Source: JAHEJA01 sp965657215
GTDB lineage: Bacteria; Pseudomonadota; Alphaproteobacteria; Rhodobacterales; Rhodobacteraceae
DNA: 64,000 nucleotides
Reading direction: 5' to 3'
NCBI GenBank assembly: GCA_965657215.1
Contig: CBFHNR010000009.1
Location: 36,867 to 100,866, forward strand
Shown piece after piece: positions 6,557-15,903 of this stretch. The position numbers and the translations under genes are program-made. Under the pieces are notes generated by a model. The model was given only the letters and a program-made list of their open reading frames with translations, did not search any database and was not told the origin of the DNA. Numbering within the stretch: the stretch's first letter is position 1; each line of letters starts with the position of its first letter.

Positions 6557-9061
6557 TTATCCATCTTTGCGGATCGTTTCGTTTTTCGGATCATAGGGGC
6601 TGTCGCATGTGATGACGGCATCCCAAAGTTGGTCAAACATTTTAACCTTTAGCTTTTGACCCTCGATCGCATAGTCTGGTTTGACGTAACCCATACCAAT
6701 GGACTTCTCAAAGGCAACTGAATAACCGCCCGACGTCAAACGGCCAACGCGTGTGCCGTCTTCTGTATAGAGCGCTTCAACACCCCAAGGATCCGCATCA
6801 GCAGGACCATCCACTAAGAGAGTCACACATTTGCTACGGATGCCGATTGCCTCCATCGCGGATTTGCCTTGGAACTCTTTGGACAGATCAACAAACCGAG
6901 GGAGGTCTGCCTCAAGTGGTGTCGCATCGCGGCCCAATTCATTGCCAAAGGCACGGTAGGATTTTTCCTGACGCAACCAGTTTTGAGCGCGTGCCCCCAC
7001 CCATTTCATACCATGCTTTTCACCCGCAGCTTCCAAGAGGTCGAAGAGGTAATTTTGCATTTCAATCGGGTGATGCAATTCCCAGCCAAGCTCGCCCGTG
7101 TAAGCCACACGGATTGCATTGACGGGACACATTCCCAATTCGATCTGACGCGCAGAGAGCCAAGGGAACCGTTTGTTCGACAGAGCTGTCTCAGGATCCG
7201 CATCCTTGATCACGTCTTTCATCAGGTCACGCGACTTGGGGCCAGCGATTGCAAAAACGCCCCACTGTGTCGTGACGTTTTGGATTTCGATATAGCCAAA
7301 TTCCGGCGCCTTATCCGCGGCACATTTGCGGAGGTAATCCGCGTCATAATCTGTCCATGCACCTGCTGAAACGAGGTAATATTCATCCTCTGACAAACGC
7401 ACGATTGTATATTCCGTCCGTGTCGTTCCTGCTTCTGTTAGGGCATATGTTAGGTTGATCCGACCAACCTTGGGCAATTTGTTACAGGTGAACCAATCCA
7501 AGAATTGCGTCGCGCCAGGACCTTTGACCATGTGCTTGGTAAAGGCAGATGCATCAACAACGCCGACACCTTCGCGAATGGATTTTGCCTCGTCCACAGC
7601 ATGTTGCCACCAACCGCCACGGCGGAAGCTACGTGCGTCGTGATCAAAATTATCTGATGCATCAAGAGGACCAAAATAGTTGGGACGCTCAAACCCGTTG
7701 ACACATCCAAACTGCGCACCGCGGGCCTTTTGACGCTCATAGGCGGGCGCGGTCCGCAATGGACGGCAGGCTTCGCGTTCCTCATCAGGGTGGTGAAGGA
7801 TATAGACGTGCTCATAGGCCTCTTCGTTTTTACGTGCGCCGTATTCGGTTGTCATCCATGACCCGTATCGTTTCGGATCGAGGGAGGCCATGTCGATCTC
7901 AGCTTCGCCTTCGACCATCATTTGCGCAAGGTAATAGCCTGTGCCCCCTGCCGCTGTGATGCCAAAGGAGAACCCTTCCGCAAGCCACATGTTGCGCAAT
8001 CCAGGTGCGGGACCAACCAAGGGGTTGCCATCTGGTGTGTAACAGATTGGACCGTTGAAATCATCCTTAAGGCCAACGGTTTCGGATGATGGAATACGAT
8101 GGATCATCGACATGTATTCTTCTTCGATCCGATCTAGGTCTAAGGGGAACAAATCGGCGCGGAAACTGTCAGGAACACCATATTCAAAACGCGCAGGCGC
8201 ATTGCGTTCATAAGGGCCCAAAATCCAACCGCCACGTTCCTCGCGCACATACCATTTGGCATCTGCATCGCGCAGAACGGGATGCTCGAGCCCGCCATTT
8301 GCGCGGTACTCTTGCAACATTGGATCAGGTTCAGTGACGATGAATTGGTGCTCAACTGGGATCGCAGGAATTTTCAAGCCCAACAGTTTTGCGGTGCGTT
8401 GTGCATGGTTGCCCGTTGCGGTGACAACATGTTCTGCCGTGATCACGATCTGCTCTTCTGAGGGAACAAGGTTGCCACCCTTTTCCACCATTTTCGTACA
8501 GGTCACATTCCACTCGGACCCTGTCCACTCATAGCCATCAACTTGCCACTTGCGTTCAATCAAAGCGCCGTGCTGACGCGCGCCCTTAGCCATCGCCATT
8601 GTGACGTCGGCTGGGTTGATATAGCCATCTGTCGGGTGATAAATCGCGCCTTCCAAATCTTCGGTCCGCACCAGTGGCCACCGCTCTTTGATTTGATCAG
8701 GTGTCATCCATTCATACGGCACACCACAGGTTTCCGCCGTTGTTGCGTAGACCATATATTCATCCATGCGCGCTTTTGTTTGCGCCATACGAAGATTGCC
8801 GACAATCGAAAATCCTGCATTCAGGCCTGTTTCCGCCTCAAGCGTTTTGTAGAATTCAACTGAATATTGGTGAATATGAGTTGTCGCAAACGACATGTTA
8901 AACAAAGGCAACAAGCCAGCCGCATGCCATGTTGAGCCTGACGTCAGTTCATCACGTTCGAGAAGCATCACATCCTTCCATCCAGCTTTTGCGAGATGGT
9001 ATGCAATCGAGGTCCCGATGGCACCACCGCCAACAACCAAAGCTTTTACATGCGTTTTCAT
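6557..9061 (-). CDS. FAD-dependent dimethylglycine/sarcosine dehydrogenase-like protein with GcvT domain
   Basis: Predicted to remove methyl groups oxidatively from dimethylglycine, sarcosine or a related N-methyl compound, passing the one-carbon unit to tetrahydrofolate. The 834-residue protein has an N-terminal FAD-binding DAO domain (VVGGGAIGTSIAYHL at residues 9-23). His46 in GSTWHAAGL is the position of covalent FAD attachment in mitochondrial DMGDH. The C-terminal half is a glycine-cleavage T-protein-like folate domain, with SGGYSVAFEKSIGMGYV near the end. The ATG at 9061 is preferred over a start 49 codons upstream because it directly precedes the Rossmann fold and has GGAG in front. 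The exact substrate is not determinable. Confidence 0.88.
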   Translation of the reverse strand: MKTHVKALVVGGGAIGTSIAYHLAKAGWKDVMLLERDELTSGSTWHAAGLLPLFNMSFATTHIHQYSVEFYKTLEAETGLNAGFSIVGNLRMAQTKARMDEYMVYATTAETCGVPYEWMTPDQIKERWPLVRTEDLEGAIYHPTDGYINPADVTMAMAKGARQHGALIERKWQVDGYEWTGSEWNVTCTKMVEKGGNLVPSEEQIVITAEHVVTATGNHAQRTAKLLGLKIPAIPVEHQFIVTEPDPMLQEYRANGGLEHPVLRDADAKWYVREERGGWILGPYERNAPARFEYGVPDSFRADLFPLDLDRIEEEYMSMIHRIPSSETVGLKDDFNGPICYTPDGNPLVGPAPGLRNMWLAEGFSFGITAAGGTGYYLAQMMVEGEAEIDMASLDPKRYGSWMTTEYGARKNEEAYEHVYILHHPDEEREACRPLRTAPAYERQKARGAQFGCVNGFERPNYFGPLDASDNFDHDARSFRRGGWWQHAVDEAKSIREGVGVVDASAFTKHMVKGPGATQFLDWFTCNKLPKVGRINLTYALTEAGTTRTEYTIVRLSEDEYYLVSAGAWTDYDADYLRKCAADKAPEFGYIEIQNVTTQWGVFAIAGPKSRDLMKDVIKDADPETALSNKRFPWLSARQIELGMCPVNAIRVAYTGELGWELHHPIEMQNYLFDLLEAAGEKHGMKWVGARAQNWLRQEKSYRAFGNELGRDATPLEADLPRFVDLSKEFQGKSAMEAIGIRSKCVTLLVDGPADADPWGVEALYTEDGTRVGRLTSGGYSVAFEKSIGMGYVKPDYAIEGQKLKVKMFDQLWDAVITCDSPYDPKNETIRKDG

Positions 9062-9317
9062 TTTTTCGACTCCGTAACAGGACTGTTTTCTGTTTCTTAG
9101 CATTTCATAGAAAAAACGCGGAACCAAGCCGACCCATAGATGCAGAAATACGACCATTGATAAAAATTCATGGCGCGGACAGTCTTGTAAGATTGCAAAT
9201 GGCCGCACTCTGAAATTTGCCGATACAAAATGTTAGTCTTTTATCCTAGCGCAGGCCTCTCTATAAGTTCGTCAAAGCCTTAGCAGGCGAATCAATTTAG
9301 CGCGGACGGGAATTTTT

Positions 9318-10361
9318 ATGGGGCTTGGATCTCTTACAGGTTTGTTTTCACAAGATATGGCAATTGACTTAGGAACAGCGAACACGCTGGTCTATGTGAA
9401 AGGTCGGGGTGTCATTTTATCTGAACCGTCGGTTGTTGCCTATCATGTCAAAGATGGCGTCAAAAAAGTATTGGCCGTCGGCGAAGATGCCAAGCTGATG
9501 CTAGGGCGTACACCAGGAAGCATCGAAGCCATCCGTCCAATGCGCGAAGGTGTAATTGCGGACTTTGACGTTGCTGAAGAAATGATCAAACATTTCATTC
9601 GCAAGGTGCACAAACGCTCAACTTTCTCCAAGCCAAAGATCATTGTTTGTGTCCCGCATGGTGCCACGCCGGTTGAAAAACGCGCAATTCGTCAATCTGT
9701 TTTATCCGCAGGTGCGCGCAAAGCTGGGCTGATCGCGGAACCGATTGCTGCGGCCATCGGCGCTGGTATGCCCATCACTGACCCAACTGGGAACATGGTG
9801 GTTGATATTGGTGGTGGGACGACTGAGGTCGCGGTCTTGTCACTTGGTGATATCGTTTATGCCCGCTCCGTTCGTGTTGGTGGCGACCGCATGGACGAAG
9901 CCATCATTAGCTATCTTCGCCGCCAGCAAAACCTTTTGGTCGGTGAAAGCACAGCAGAGCGCATCAAAACGTCCATCGGAACCGCCCGCATGCCTGATGA
10001 TGGTCGCGGCGCCTCTATGATGATCCGTGGTCGTGATTTGCTAAACGGCGTTCCAAAGGAAACCGAAATCACACAGGCCCAAGTTGCCGAAGCGCTCAGC
10101 GAGCCCGTGCAATCCATCGTCGAAGCGGTCATGACCGCGCTTGAGGCAACGCCTCCGGATTTGGCAGCCGACATCGTTGATCGTGGTGTTATGCTCACAG
10201 GTGGGGGTGCTTTGCTTGGTGATCTGGATCTGGCCTTGCGCGAACAAACAGGCCTTGCTGTGTCAATTGCAGACGAAAGTTTGAATTGTGTGGCGTTGGG
10301 AACTGGCAAAGCCTTGGAATTTGAAAAGCAATTACGCCACGCCATAGATTACGACAGCTAA
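9318..10361 (+). CDS. mreB: Rod shape-determining actin homologue MreB
   Basis: A cytoplasmic actin-like ATPase that forms membrane-associated filaments guiding lateral wall synthesis by the Rod complex. The 347 residues show the phosphate loops DLGTANTLVY near the N-terminus and VVDIGGGTTEVAV in the middle, and the adenosine motif LTGGGALLGDLDLAL near the C-terminus. The N-terminal LFSQDMAIDLG is the usual short amphipathic start. It leads the operon mreB-mreC-mreD-mrdA-rodA. The 256-bp space upstream, divergent from the dehydrogenase gene, presumably holds its promoter. I see no clear -35/-10 there. Confidence 0.97.
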   Translation: MGLGSLTGLFSQDMAIDLGTANTLVYVKGRGVILSEPSVVAYHVKDGVKKVLAVGEDAKLMLGRTPGSIEAIRPMREGVIADFDVAEEMIKHFIRKVHKRSTFSKPKIIVCVPHGATPVEKRAIRQSVLSAGARKAGLIAEPIAAAIGAGMPITDPTGNMVVDIGGGTTEVAVLSLGDIVYARSVRVGGDRMDEAIISYLRRQQNLLVGESTAERIKTSIGTARMPDDGRGASMMIRGRDLLNGVPKETEITQAQVAEALSEPVQSIVEAVMTALEATPPDLAADIVDRGVMLTGGGALLGDLDLALREQTGLAVSIADESLNCVALGTGKALEFEKQLRHAIDYDS

Positions 10362-10389
10362 TCTATAACCGCGTGATCAAGGGGATCAT

Positions 10390-11265
10390 TTGGCCAGAGA
10401 TCGCTCACAAGATGATGACTATCTAGGACCTATCAAAAGGCTGTTTACAGGCCTTTTGATCCTAGTGTTTATCATCGTGTTTTTGGTGTGGCGCATCGAT
10501 AGCCCACGTGTCGAACGGTTTCGCTCTGCGGTCATTGATACAGTCTTGCCCAACTTTGATTGGGCCTTGGCACCCATGACTGGGGTCGTCAAAATTCTGC
10601 GGGATTTTCGAAGTTATCAAGCGATTTACGATCAAAACCAAGAATTGCGGCGTGAACTCCAACAAATGAAAAGCTGGAAAGAAGCGGCGCTTCAGCTGGA
10701 ACAAGAAAACGCGCGTCTGTTGGATTTGAACAAACTGCGTCTTGATCCGAGCCTGACATTCGTGTCTGGCATTGTTTTGGCAAATAGCGGATCAGAGTTT
10801 CGCCAATCCGTTCTATTGAACGTCGGAACACGCGATGGCATTCAAGACGGCTGGGCGGCAATGGATGGTTTGGGCTTGGTGGGGCGCGTGTCCGGTGTTG
10901 GCACGAAAACAAGCCGTGTGATCCTCTTAACAGACAGCTCAAGCCGCATTCCTGCCGTGGTGCAACCCTCTGGTCAACGCGCGCTTGTCTCAGGGGACAA
11001 CACCCCTGCACCCCCTGTTGAATTCATCGAAAACCCAGACCTCGTTCGGCCCGGGGATCGTATTGTCACCTCAGGCGAAGGCGGCGTGTTGCCAGCTGGC
11101 CTTTTGATCGGGCAACTCGCCCTTGATCCAGGTGGTCGCCTGCGCGTTCGCTTGGCCGCGGATTATGAACGGCTGGAATACCTGCGTGTGTTGCGCAATT
11201 ATGGAACCCCACGCATCACATCGCAAGGCACGCTCATCGCGCCCCAAGAGATCAGCGATGAATGA
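10390..11265 (+). CDS. mreC: Rod shape-determining protein MreC
   Basis: A bitopic periplasmic scaffold linking MreB filaments to PBP2 and RodA. The 291-residue protein has one membrane helix near residues 17-37, then a coiled coil (LRRELQQMKSWKEAALQLEQEN), then the beta-rich MreC core. The core includes GIQDGWAAMDGLGLVGRV and RPGDRIVTSGEGGVLPAGLLIG. The start is TTG at 10390, with AAGGGGA upstream. It yields MARDRSQDDDYLGPIKRL, which fits the family N-terminus, and no better ATG exists. The gene overlaps mreD by 8 nt. Confidence 0.95.
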   Translation: MARDRSQDDDYLGPIKRLFTGLLILVFIIVFLVWRIDSPRVERFRSAVIDTVLPNFDWALAPMTGVVKILRDFRSYQAIYDQNQELRRELQQMKSWKEAALQLEQENARLLDLNKLRLDPSLTFVSGIVLANSGSEFRQSVLLNVGTRDGIQDGWAAMDGLGLVGRVSGVGTKTSRVILLTDSSSRIPAVVQPSGQRALVSGDNTPAPPVEFIENPDLVRPGDRIVTSGEGGVLPAGLLIGQLALDPGGRLRVRLAADYERLEYLRVLRNYGTPRITSQGTLIAPQEISDE

Positions 11266-11800
11266 TAGCTTGTCTAAGATTTGGCTCTACCGCCTCGGGT
11301 TTGTTGCATTTAGCTTGCTAACCGTTTTCATGAGCTTGCTCCCCACTCAAATCAGTTTTGACTCTTGGGGAACACCCGATGTTATCTTTGCCCTTGCCTT
11401 GGCATGGATAGTGCGCCGCCCCTTTTATGCACCCGTTGTTCTCGTGGGGCTTGTGATATTCTTTCAGGACATGATGCTACAGCGACCGCCTGGGCTTTAT
11501 GCAGCATTAATCATGCTGGCAATGATACGGCTTCGCAAACAAGCCTATGCGCCATCAGATACGACTTTTTTGGAAGAATGGCTGAATGCAGCATTCTCAA
11601 TTGTTGCGGTTGCAATTGCTCTTCGGGTGATCATGACCGTGACATTTCTTGACTTACCGCGTTTTGGCACCCACTTTGGGAGTGTCGCATTTACTGTTGC
11701 TATTTATCCGCTTGTTGCACTGTTCAGTGAGCGCGTCTTAAGGGTGACATCCCTTAGTTTGAGTGAAATCGAAATCGCGAGGCAAGAAGGTCGGCTATGA
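11258..11800 (+). CDS. mreD: Rod shape-determining membrane protein MreD
   Basis: A small polytopic inner-membrane protein of the elongasome. It has about 180 residues with roughly five to six hydrophobic helices. Features include YRLGFVAFSLLTVFMSLLP at the N-terminus, the family-typical PDVIFALALAWIVRRP, and FFQDMMLQRPPGLYA. The ATG at 11258 overlaps the mreC stop (ATGAATGA), and the stop overlaps the mrdA start (ATGA), so translation is probably coupled. A longer in-frame opening from 11123 lies inside mreC and is not used. Sequence conservation of MreD is weak; context makes the call firm. Confidence 0.92.
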   Translation: MNDSLSKIWLYRLGFVAFSLLTVFMSLLPTQISFDSWGTPDVIFALALAWIVRRPFYAPVVLVGLVIFFQDMMLQRPPGLYAALIMLAMIRLRKQAYAPSDTTFLEEWLNAAFSIVAVAIALRVIMTVTFLDLPRFGTHFGSVAFTVAIYPLVALFSERVLRVTSLSLSEIEIARQEGRL

Positions 11801-13740
11801 AACGGTCACCGTCTGAAAACAACATAAGTTGGCAAAAAATCAACCGCCGCGCGCTCTTGATCGGTGGGGCTCAGGTGGGGTTTGCAGGTCTGCTTGCCCT
11901 ACGGATGCGGCACTTGCAAGTTGAGCAAGCGGATCAATTTAGACTGCTCGCGGAAGAAAACCGTATCAACGTTCGCCTCATTCCGCCCTCACGGGGAACT
12001 ATTTTTGATCGCAACGGGACTGTTTTGGCGGAAAATGAGCCAAGCTATCGCATCACCCTCGTTGCAGAGGATGCAGGCGATATCGACGAGGTCATTGCCA
12101 ATCTATCACGGCTCGTCCCGATGAGCGTCGAAGAGATTGACCGCGCGAAATCCGAAATCAAGCGAAGCGCGCCTTTTTTACCGGTCACTGTTTTAGATCG
12201 TGTAACATGGGATGACGTCGCCAAAGTGGCCGTAAACACCCCTGCTTTGCCCGGTGTCACGCCAGAGGTTGGCCTGTCACGGAAATACCCAATAGGATCC
12301 GTTTACGCGCATGTTGTCGGCTACGTTGGCCCCGTCAGCCAAAGAGACCTCGATCGCCGAGAAGACCCAGATCCGCTTTTGCGTATCCCCAGATTTCAAA
12401 TCGGTAAAGTTGGGGTCGAAAGCAAATACGAAGATATCTTGCGTGGACGTGCGGGAGCCAAGCGTGTCGAAGTAAATTCAATTGGGCGCGTTATGCGTGA
12501 ATTGGACCGACGCGAAGGCATTCCCGGCGCCAATCTTCAGCTCACGGTGGACTCTGCTCTTCAAGTTTATACACAAGCACGATTAGGCGAAGAAAGCGCA
12601 TCTGTCGTTGTGATGGATTGCAAGAATGGGGATTTATTGGCGATTGCCTCGTCGCCCACCTATGACCCAAACAAATTTGTCCGCGGGATTTCCTTTGATG
12701 ACTATGCCGTCTTGCGCGATAATGAACGCAGGCCGCTTGCCTCAAAAACCGTCCAAGACGCTTACCCCCCAGGATCCACGTTCAAAATGGTGACTGTCCT
12801 TGCCGCCTTGGAAGACGGCATAATTGGTCCAGAAGAAACCGTGAATTGCCCAGGACACCTTGAGATCTCTGGACGCAAGTTCCACTGTTGGAAACGGGGC
12901 GGTCATGGCAAAGTTGATCTGCAAAAATCCCTAAAAGAGAGCTGCGACGTCTATTATTATGAGCTGGCCCTCAAGGTCGGCATTGAAAAAATATCCGCAA
13001 TGGCAACCAAGCTCGGGCTCGGCATTGCACCCGACATTCCAATGTCTGCTGTGACACCAGGAATAGCGCCGACCAAGGAATGGAAATCGCGGGCCCGTGG
13101 CAAAGAATGGGTCATCGGGGACACGGTGAACGCGTCAATTGGTCAAGGTTATGTCCTAAGCTCGCCCCTGCAATTGGCCGTGATGACAGCACGGTTGGCA
13201 ACAGGGAATGCGGTTCATCCAAGGCTCGTACGCTCAATTGATGGGACCGATGTCCCCCTTGATCCAATCGAAAGCATCGGTATCACGCCAAGGAACCTCG
13301 CTGAAATCCAACGCGCGATGTTTGAGGTAAGCAACGACAGGCGCGGCACAGCCTATAAGTCACGCATCATCGCAGATGGGTTCCGTATGGCGGGGAAAAC
13401 AGGAACATCCCAAGTCCGCAACATTTCCGAAGCTGAACGTCGTGCCGGCGTAACCAAGAACGAAGATTTGCCGTGGAGGCGCAGGGATCATGCGCTTTTT
13501 GTCAATTTCGCACCCTATGATGATCCACAAATCGCCGTTGCCGTGATTGTTGAACATGGCGGCGGCGGCTCAACGGCAGCGGCGCCAATCGCACGTGATG
13601 TCACCTTGCAGGCTCTCTATAACGGCACACCTCCGCTTGAGGCCTATCCCACCAAAGACAGACCAGACATCGAAGCCTTACAGGCCCGCATTCGTGACCT
13701 GATGCCTGATATTTCCGCCGTCCGAAAGGATCGCGCATGA
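11797..13740 (+). CDS. mrdA: Penicillin-binding protein 2 (elongasome transpeptidase)
   Basis: A class B PBP that cross-links new peptidoglycan during lateral growth, partner of RodA. The 647-residue protein has an N-terminal membrane helix (ALLIGGAQVGFAGLLALRM). Next comes the pedestal/dimerisation domain, containing PPSRGTIFDRNG near residues 66-77. The transpeptidase domain carries the catalytic Ser327 and Lys330 in PPGSTFKM, SCD in KESCDVYYYE, and KTGT in AGKTGTSQV. All three active-site motifs are intact. It is coupled to mreD and rodA by ATGA overlaps. Confidence 0.97.
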   Translation: MKRSPSENNISWQKINRRALLIGGAQVGFAGLLALRMRHLQVEQADQFRLLAEENRINVRLIPPSRGTIFDRNGTVLAENEPSYRITLVAEDAGDIDEVIANLSRLVPMSVEEIDRAKSEIKRSAPFLPVTVLDRVTWDDVAKVAVNTPALPGVTPEVGLSRKYPIGSVYAHVVGYVGPVSQRDLDRREDPDPLLRIPRFQIGKVGVESKYEDILRGRAGAKRVEVNSIGRVMRELDRREGIPGANLQLTVDSALQVYTQARLGEESASVVVMDCKNGDLLAIASSPTYDPNKFVRGISFDDYAVLRDNERRPLASKTVQDAYPPGSTFKMVTVLAALEDGIIGPEETVNCPGHLEISGRKFHCWKRGGHGKVDLQKSLKESCDVYYYELALKVGIEKISAMATKLGLGIAPDIPMSAVTPGIAPTKEWKSRARGKEWVIGDTVNASIGQGYVLSSPLQLAVMTARLATGNAVHPRLVRSIDGTDVPLDPIESIGITPRNLAEIQRAMFEVSNDRRGTAYKSRIIADGFRMAGKTGTSQVRNISEAERRAGVTKNEDLPWRRRDHALFVNFAPYDDPQIAVAVIVEHGGGGSTAAAPIARDVTLQALYNGTPPLEAYPTKDRPDIEALQARIRDLMPDISAVRKDRA

Positions 13741-14885
13741 GCTATCTTGAGTATCGCGTTAAAACCGTTCCAACGGGGCTTCGCAAGATTTTCCATTTGA
13801 ACTGGGCCTTGGTTTTGCTTTTGGCGGCGGCAAGTAGTGTTGGTTTCTTGATGCTGTATTCAGTGTCAGGTGGCTCGTTCAGCCCATGGGCAGAGCCACA
13901 AATGCAACGCTTTGCACTTGGCATAGCCCTTATGCTCATTGTTGCTATGGTTCCAATTTGGCTTTGGCGAAACTTGTCAGGATTGGCCTATTTGGTATCT
14001 CTCGCGCTTTTGGGTGTGGTCGAGGTCTTTGGGGCAACAGGAATGGGGGCTCAACGATGGATCGATTTAGGGTTCATTAGATTGCAGCCATCTGAGCTTT
14101 CCAAAATTGCGATCGTCATGATTTTGGCCGCTTATTATGATTGGCTCCCCCTCCACAAAACATCTAAACCTCTTTGGGTTCTGATCCCTGTCATTTTGAT
14201 TTTGATCCCCGTTGGATTTGTGATCAATCAACCTGATCTTGGAACCGCTTTGCTTATCTTGGTGACAGGCGGGTCTGTGATGTTCTTAGCAGGCGTGAGT
14301 TGGACCTATTTTGCAAGCGTCATCGCAATTGGCATAGCTTCTGTAACGGCCGTTTTCCGCAGCCGAGGAACAGATTGGCAGTTGATCAAAGATTACCAAT
14401 TCCGGCGTATTGATACCTTCTTAGACCCCGCAAGTGATCCTTTGGGGGCTGGCTATCACATCACGCAATCCAAAATCGCATTGGGATCAGGAGGATGGAC
14501 TGGGCGCGGCTACATGCAAGGCACGCAATCCAGATTGAACTTCTTGCCCGAGAAACATACCGATTTCATCTTTACTACTCTGGCCGAGGAATTCGGGTTT
14601 GTTGGGGGCATTTCGCTCTTGCTGATTTATGTGTTGATCATAATATTTTGCGTCTCCTCGGCGCTAAAAAACAAAGATCGCTTTTCTGCTTTGTTGATCA
14701 TGGGCATTTCCATGACCTTTTTCCTCTTCTTTTCGGTGAACATGTCCATGGTTATGGGCCTAGCCCCTGTGGTCGGTGTCCCGCTCCCGCTCGTGAGCTA
14801 CGGGGGATCGGCAATGTTGGTCTTGCTCTTGGCCTTCGGGTTGGTACAGTCAGCCCACGTTCATCGACCAAGGGGTGTGAAATGA
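13737..14885 (+). CDS. rodA: Peptidoglycan glycosyltransferase RodA (SEDS family)
   Basis: A SEDS-family polymerase that extends glycan strands from lipid II together with PBP2. The 382 residues contain about ten hydrophobic helices and family motifs: ATGMGAQRWIDLGFIRLQPSELSKIAI, NQPDLGTALLIL, GRGYMQGTQSRLNFLPEKHTDFIF (the conserved periplasmic loop) and GVPLPLVSYGGSAMLVL. It overlaps mrdA and the downstream dehydrogenase gene by 4 nt each, making one coupled operon. Also called mrdB. Confidence 0.96.
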   Translation: MSYLEYRVKTVPTGLRKIFHLNWALVLLLAAASSVGFLMLYSVSGGSFSPWAEPQMQRFALGIALMLIVAMVPIWLWRNLSGLAYLVSLALLGVVEVFGATGMGAQRWIDLGFIRLQPSELSKIAIVMILAAYYDWLPLHKTSKPLWVLIPVILILIPVGFVINQPDLGTALLILVTGGSVMFLAGVSWTYFASVIAIGIASVTAVFRSRGTDWQLIKDYQFRRIDTFLDPASDPLGAGYHITQSKIALGSGGWTGRGYMQGTQSRLNFLPEKHTDFIFTTLAEEFGFVGGISLLLIYVLIIIFCVSSALKNKDRFSALLIMGISMTFFLFFSVNMSMVMGLAPVVGVPLPLVSYGGSAMLVLLLAFGLVQSAHVHRPRGVK

Positions 14886-15817
14886 CCATCAATATATTGT
14901 TTGCTGCGAAATATGAGCGATGGTCCACCTATGAGCCGTGCCTGCGCCGTGCCTTAGAGGCCAAGGAATTAGACTTCAATCTTGGATTAGAGTTTTCTCC
15001 ACAAGACGTCGACTACATCATCTATGCCCCGAATAGTGATGTCCAAGATTTCACGCCCTACACAAAATGCAAAGCGGTCCTAAACCTCTGGGCCGGTGTC
15101 GAAGCGGTGGTGAATAATCCAACGCTCACCATTCCTTTGGCCCGCATGGTGGATCATGGTTTGACCCAAGGGATGTCTGATTGGGTCTGCGGCCATACAT
15201 TGCGCCATCACCTCGGAATGGATGCCCATATTCGCGGCCAAGACGGCAAATGGCGCGAAGGCATCGTGCCCCCTTTGGCCCAAGACCGCGTGGTCACAAT
15301 CTTAGGTTTGGGCGCTTTGGGCGCGACTTGCGCAGATAGATTATCTTATCTCGGATTTAATGTGCGTGGTTGGAGTAGATCACCAAAAGACCTCCCAAAT
15401 ATAGACTGCTATTCAGGTGAGGACGGACTTAAGGCGGCTCTTCACAACAGCGAAATCGTGGTCTTGTTACTCCCCGATACCCCCGCAACAGAAAATACAC
15501 TGAACTCGGAAACACTGGGATATCTCAAACAAGGGGCTTGCATTATAAATCCCGGTCGCGGACCCCTTATCGACGATGATGCCTTACTTGCATCGCTCAA
15601 TTCTGGACAGCTCTCACACGCAACTTTGGATGTCTTCCGAATTGAGCCCCTTCCCCAAGACCACCCCTTTTGGGCGCATCCCAAGGTGACAGTCACCCCA
15701 CACATCGCATCCGAAACGCGGCCACAAACCGCTGCTGAGATTATTGTTGAAAACATTCATAGAGGCGAACAGGGACTGGAATTCCTACACCTCGTCGATC
15801 GAAGCTCAGGCTATTAA
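14882..15817 (+). CDS. D-isomer-specific 2-hydroxyacid dehydrogenase (glyoxylate/hydroxypyruvate reductase GhrA-like)
   Basis: Predicted NAD(P)H-dependent reduction of glyoxylate, hydroxypyruvate or a related 2-keto acid. The 311-residue protein has the GhrA-type length and the Rossmann motif ILGLGALGATCADRL. The catalytic triad is visible as Arg in NPGRGPLIDDDAL, Glu in DVFRIEPLPQDHPFW and His in VTPHIAS. The start ATG overlaps the rodA stop as ATGA; an upstream in-frame opening lies inside rodA. A metabolic enzyme at the end of the rod-shape operon is odd and may simply use its transcription. A hairpin follows. Confidence 0.88.
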   Translation: MTINILFAAKYERWSTYEPCLRRALEAKELDFNLGLEFSPQDVDYIIYAPNSDVQDFTPYTKCKAVLNLWAGVEAVVNNPTLTIPLARMVDHGLTQGMSDWVCGHTLRHHLGMDAHIRGQDGKWREGIVPPLAQDRVVTILGLGALGATCADRLSYLGFNVRGWSRSPKDLPNIDCYSGEDGLKAALHNSEIVVLLLPDTPATENTLNSETLGYLKQGACIINPGRGPLIDDDALLASLNSGQLSHATLDVFRIEPLPQDHPFWAHPKVTVTPHIASETRPQTAAEIIVENIHRGEQGLEFLHLVDRSSGY

Positions 15818-15834
15818 TGTAGGGTCCCAATCTG

Positions 15835-15885
15835 CAAAGCCCCCACTCTAGGGGGCTTTGGTAAACCTGACGTCCCGAAGGGACG
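15835..15885 (+). terminator. Two hairpins after the mre operon
   Basis: CAAAGCCCCC/GGGGGCTTTG (15835-15860) and CGTCCC/GGGACG (15871-15885) are perfect stems, but neither has a T-tract. They lie between convergent genes and may act together or with Rho. Confidence 0.55.
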
Positions 15886-15903
15886 CCAATAAGGTCAAAC
15901 CAC

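Noticed and set aside
6557..9208. Longer 883-residue start for the dimethylglycine-dehydrogenase-like gene
   Set aside because: The additional 49 residues precede the FAD motif without family resemblance; the ATG at 9061 has GGAG at good spacing.
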